From Nannocystis exedens (GTDB lineage Bacteria; Myxococcota_A; Polyangia; Nannocystales; Nannocystaceae): a stretch of 64,000 nt of DNA. Each line of letters starts with the position of its first letter. Within the stretch, counting starts at the first letter, position 1. The stretch is taken from positions 8,632,001-8,696,000 of the forward strand of contig NZ_NETK01000001.1 in NCBI RefSeq assembly GCF_002343915.1, written 5' to 3'. Made by a program: the position numbers and the translations under genes. The notes beneath the pieces are model-generated. The model was not told the DNA's origin, searched no databases, and saw nothing but the letters and a program-made list of their open reading frames with translations. Positions 63,060 to 64,000 of the stretch are shown here, one piece after another.

Positions 63060-64000
63060 GTGCACCTTCGTCGCTCGGATGTATACACGGGAGTTGACTG
63101 CGTCGACGTCGGCCCACCGCATCGGGAGGGCCCTGTCGCGGGCTACACAATTTCGGCCTCGTGCGAGCAGGCGCTGGTATGGCTGCGCCTGGGGCTGTTC
63201 GGGCCGTCGCCGGTGAACCACCGCTGCGCCGGCGCATGGATCGACGGACCCGTCGACGCGGCGCGGGTCGAGCAGGCGACGCTCCGGCTCGGGGAGCGCC
63301 ACGATCTGCTGCGGACGACCTTCCGCGAGCAGTCCCAGGAGAACGGCGAACCGCGGCTGTACCAAGTGATCGCCGGGGCCGCGTCGCAGCGGCTGGTCCG
63401 CATCGAGGGCGGCGACTGGAGCGAGGAGGAGGTGCTGCGCCGCGCCGGCGAGGCGGCCCGCAGCAGCCTCGACCCCCGCGACGAGCCACCCTGGCGGATC
63501 TACCTGATCCGCCAGCGCGCCGGCCGTCACCTGGCTGTATTGGTCGTACACGCGCTGCTCGCCGATGCAGACAGCGACGCGGAGTCCCTCCTCAAGGAAT
63601 GGCAAATGCTGGTCGAGGGGACCGGTCCAATGGCCGGACAGGTGACCGGCGTCTATACGCAACACCTGCGCGCCCAGGCCGAGTCGCTGGAGACGCCGCA
63701 GACGCGCGGGGCGATCGCGTGGTGGCAGGCCCAGCACGCGAGCGCGCCGGCGCTGCTCGAGCTGCCGGTGGACCGCCCGCGCTCGCCGGTGCCCGCCCGC
63801 ACCGGGGGCAGGGTGTCGCGCCGGGTCGGCGACGACCTGCCGGCGGCGCTGACGGCCGCGGCGACCCGGGCCGGCGTCGACGTCGAGACGGTCGCGCTGG
63901 CGGGGCTGCTGGCGGTGCTGCATCGCTACACCGGGCAGGCGGAGCTGGTGGTCGAGGCACGCGCGGCCAGGCCGGCGGGGAAGCTGCGCCTGGGGCCCGT
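63060..64000 (+). CDS. NRPS condensation domain, 5' end of a synthetase (cut by window edge)
   Basis: Runs off the right edge, 313 codons visible. After a short leader (VHLRRSDVYTGVDCVDVGPP) the condensation-domain motif C1 appears as TISASCEQALVWLRLG, then GAWIDGPVDAARVEQATLRL and ERHDLLRTTFREQ, the classic C-domain N-terminus. The catalytic HHxxxDG motif reads VHALLADADS: the second His and the Asp survive, the first His and the Gly do not. GTG 63060 chosen because GGGGG lies 5 bases upstream; the ATG two bases earlier is out of frame. Makes or loads a non-ribosomal peptide. Confidence 0.8.
   Translation, partial: MHLRRSDVYTGVDCVDVGPPHREGPVAGYTISASCEQALVWLRLGLFGPSPVNHRCAGAWIDGPVDAARVEQATLRLGERHDLLRTTFREQSQENGEPRLYQVIAGAASQRLVRIEGGDWSEEEVLRRAGEAARSSLDPRDEPPWRIYLIRQRAGRHLAVLVVHALLADADSDAESLLKEWQMLVEGTGPMAGQVTGVYTQHLRAQAESLETPQTRGAIAWWQAQHASAPALLELPVDRPRSPVPARTGGRVSRRVGDDLPAALTAAATRAGVDVETVALAGLLAVLHRYTGQAELVVEARAARPAGKLRLGP

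Overview
The window is very GC-rich and reads as a chromosomal stretch of a myxobacterium, most likely of the Nannocystis group (Nannocystaceae). I infer this from Thr/Ser/Gly/Asp-rich linkers after lipoprotein cysteines, Cys-plus-hydrophobic-plus-Arg C-terminal sorting tails (MYXO-CTERM type), two membrane-anchored Ser/Thr kinases with TPR tails, ECF sigma factors, FG-GAP/VCBS secreted enzymes and the start of an NRPS. No rRNA, tRNA or CRISPR was seen. Most long reading frames opposite these genes are high-GC shadows and are left out.

Layout. 0-7.2 kb: kinase (cut by the left edge), secreted esterase lipoprotein, an envelope protein, an unusual ECF sigma fused to a membrane/TPR tail, and a Cys-rich lipoprotein. 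7.3-10.9 kb: polyamine-type ABC operon (fused permease, ATPase, Tat-type lipoprotein binding protein). 11-12.3 kb: ArsR plus double-SRPBCC pair. 12.5-15.2 kb: tandem duplicate of a MYXO-CTERM surface protein. 15.4-24.6 kb: decayed region with a broken beta-helix lipoprotein, two identical ISL3 elements side by side, an IS1182 remnant and an older ISL3 remnant. 24.6-34.3 kb: BON protein, AraC regulator, TerB-Coq4 fusion, ECF sigma, coiled-coil membrane protein, second kinase, GH16 lipoprotein with FG-GAP repeats. 34.5-46.5 kb: GIY-YIG/DUF2239 pair, several propeller lipoproteins, EEP nuclease-like surface protein, dienelactone hydrolase, isochorismatase-like hydrolase. 46.8-53.5 kb: phytoene-desaturase-like oxidoreductase, sigma-54 activator beside a small receiver-like protein, a 66-residue Arg/Glu protein, PAS-STAS protein, orphan SdhC-like cytochrome b. 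54.4-59.7 kb: Fis-type regulator, an AhpD/carboxymuconolactone-decarboxylase pair whose second member has an in-frame UGA at the catalytic Cys position, a second ArsR-SRPBCC pair, and a four-gene DUF4388/Roadblock/Roadblock/protoglobin operon. 60.4-64 kb: lipoprotein, a 1.9 kb gene-poor stretch, and the condensation domain of an NRPS running off the right edge.

Two signals stand out. First, the gene at 55261-55842 is best read as a selenoprotein with a CxxU...H active site. Second, about two dozen short arrays built on the palindrome RRRCATGYYY, repeated with an exact 14-base period (10-bp palindrome plus 4-bp spacer), are scattered between genes and also inside at least four coding sequences, where they are translated. 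They look like an undescribed dispersed palindromic repeat family. Coordinates and frames were read by eye; no database search was possible.
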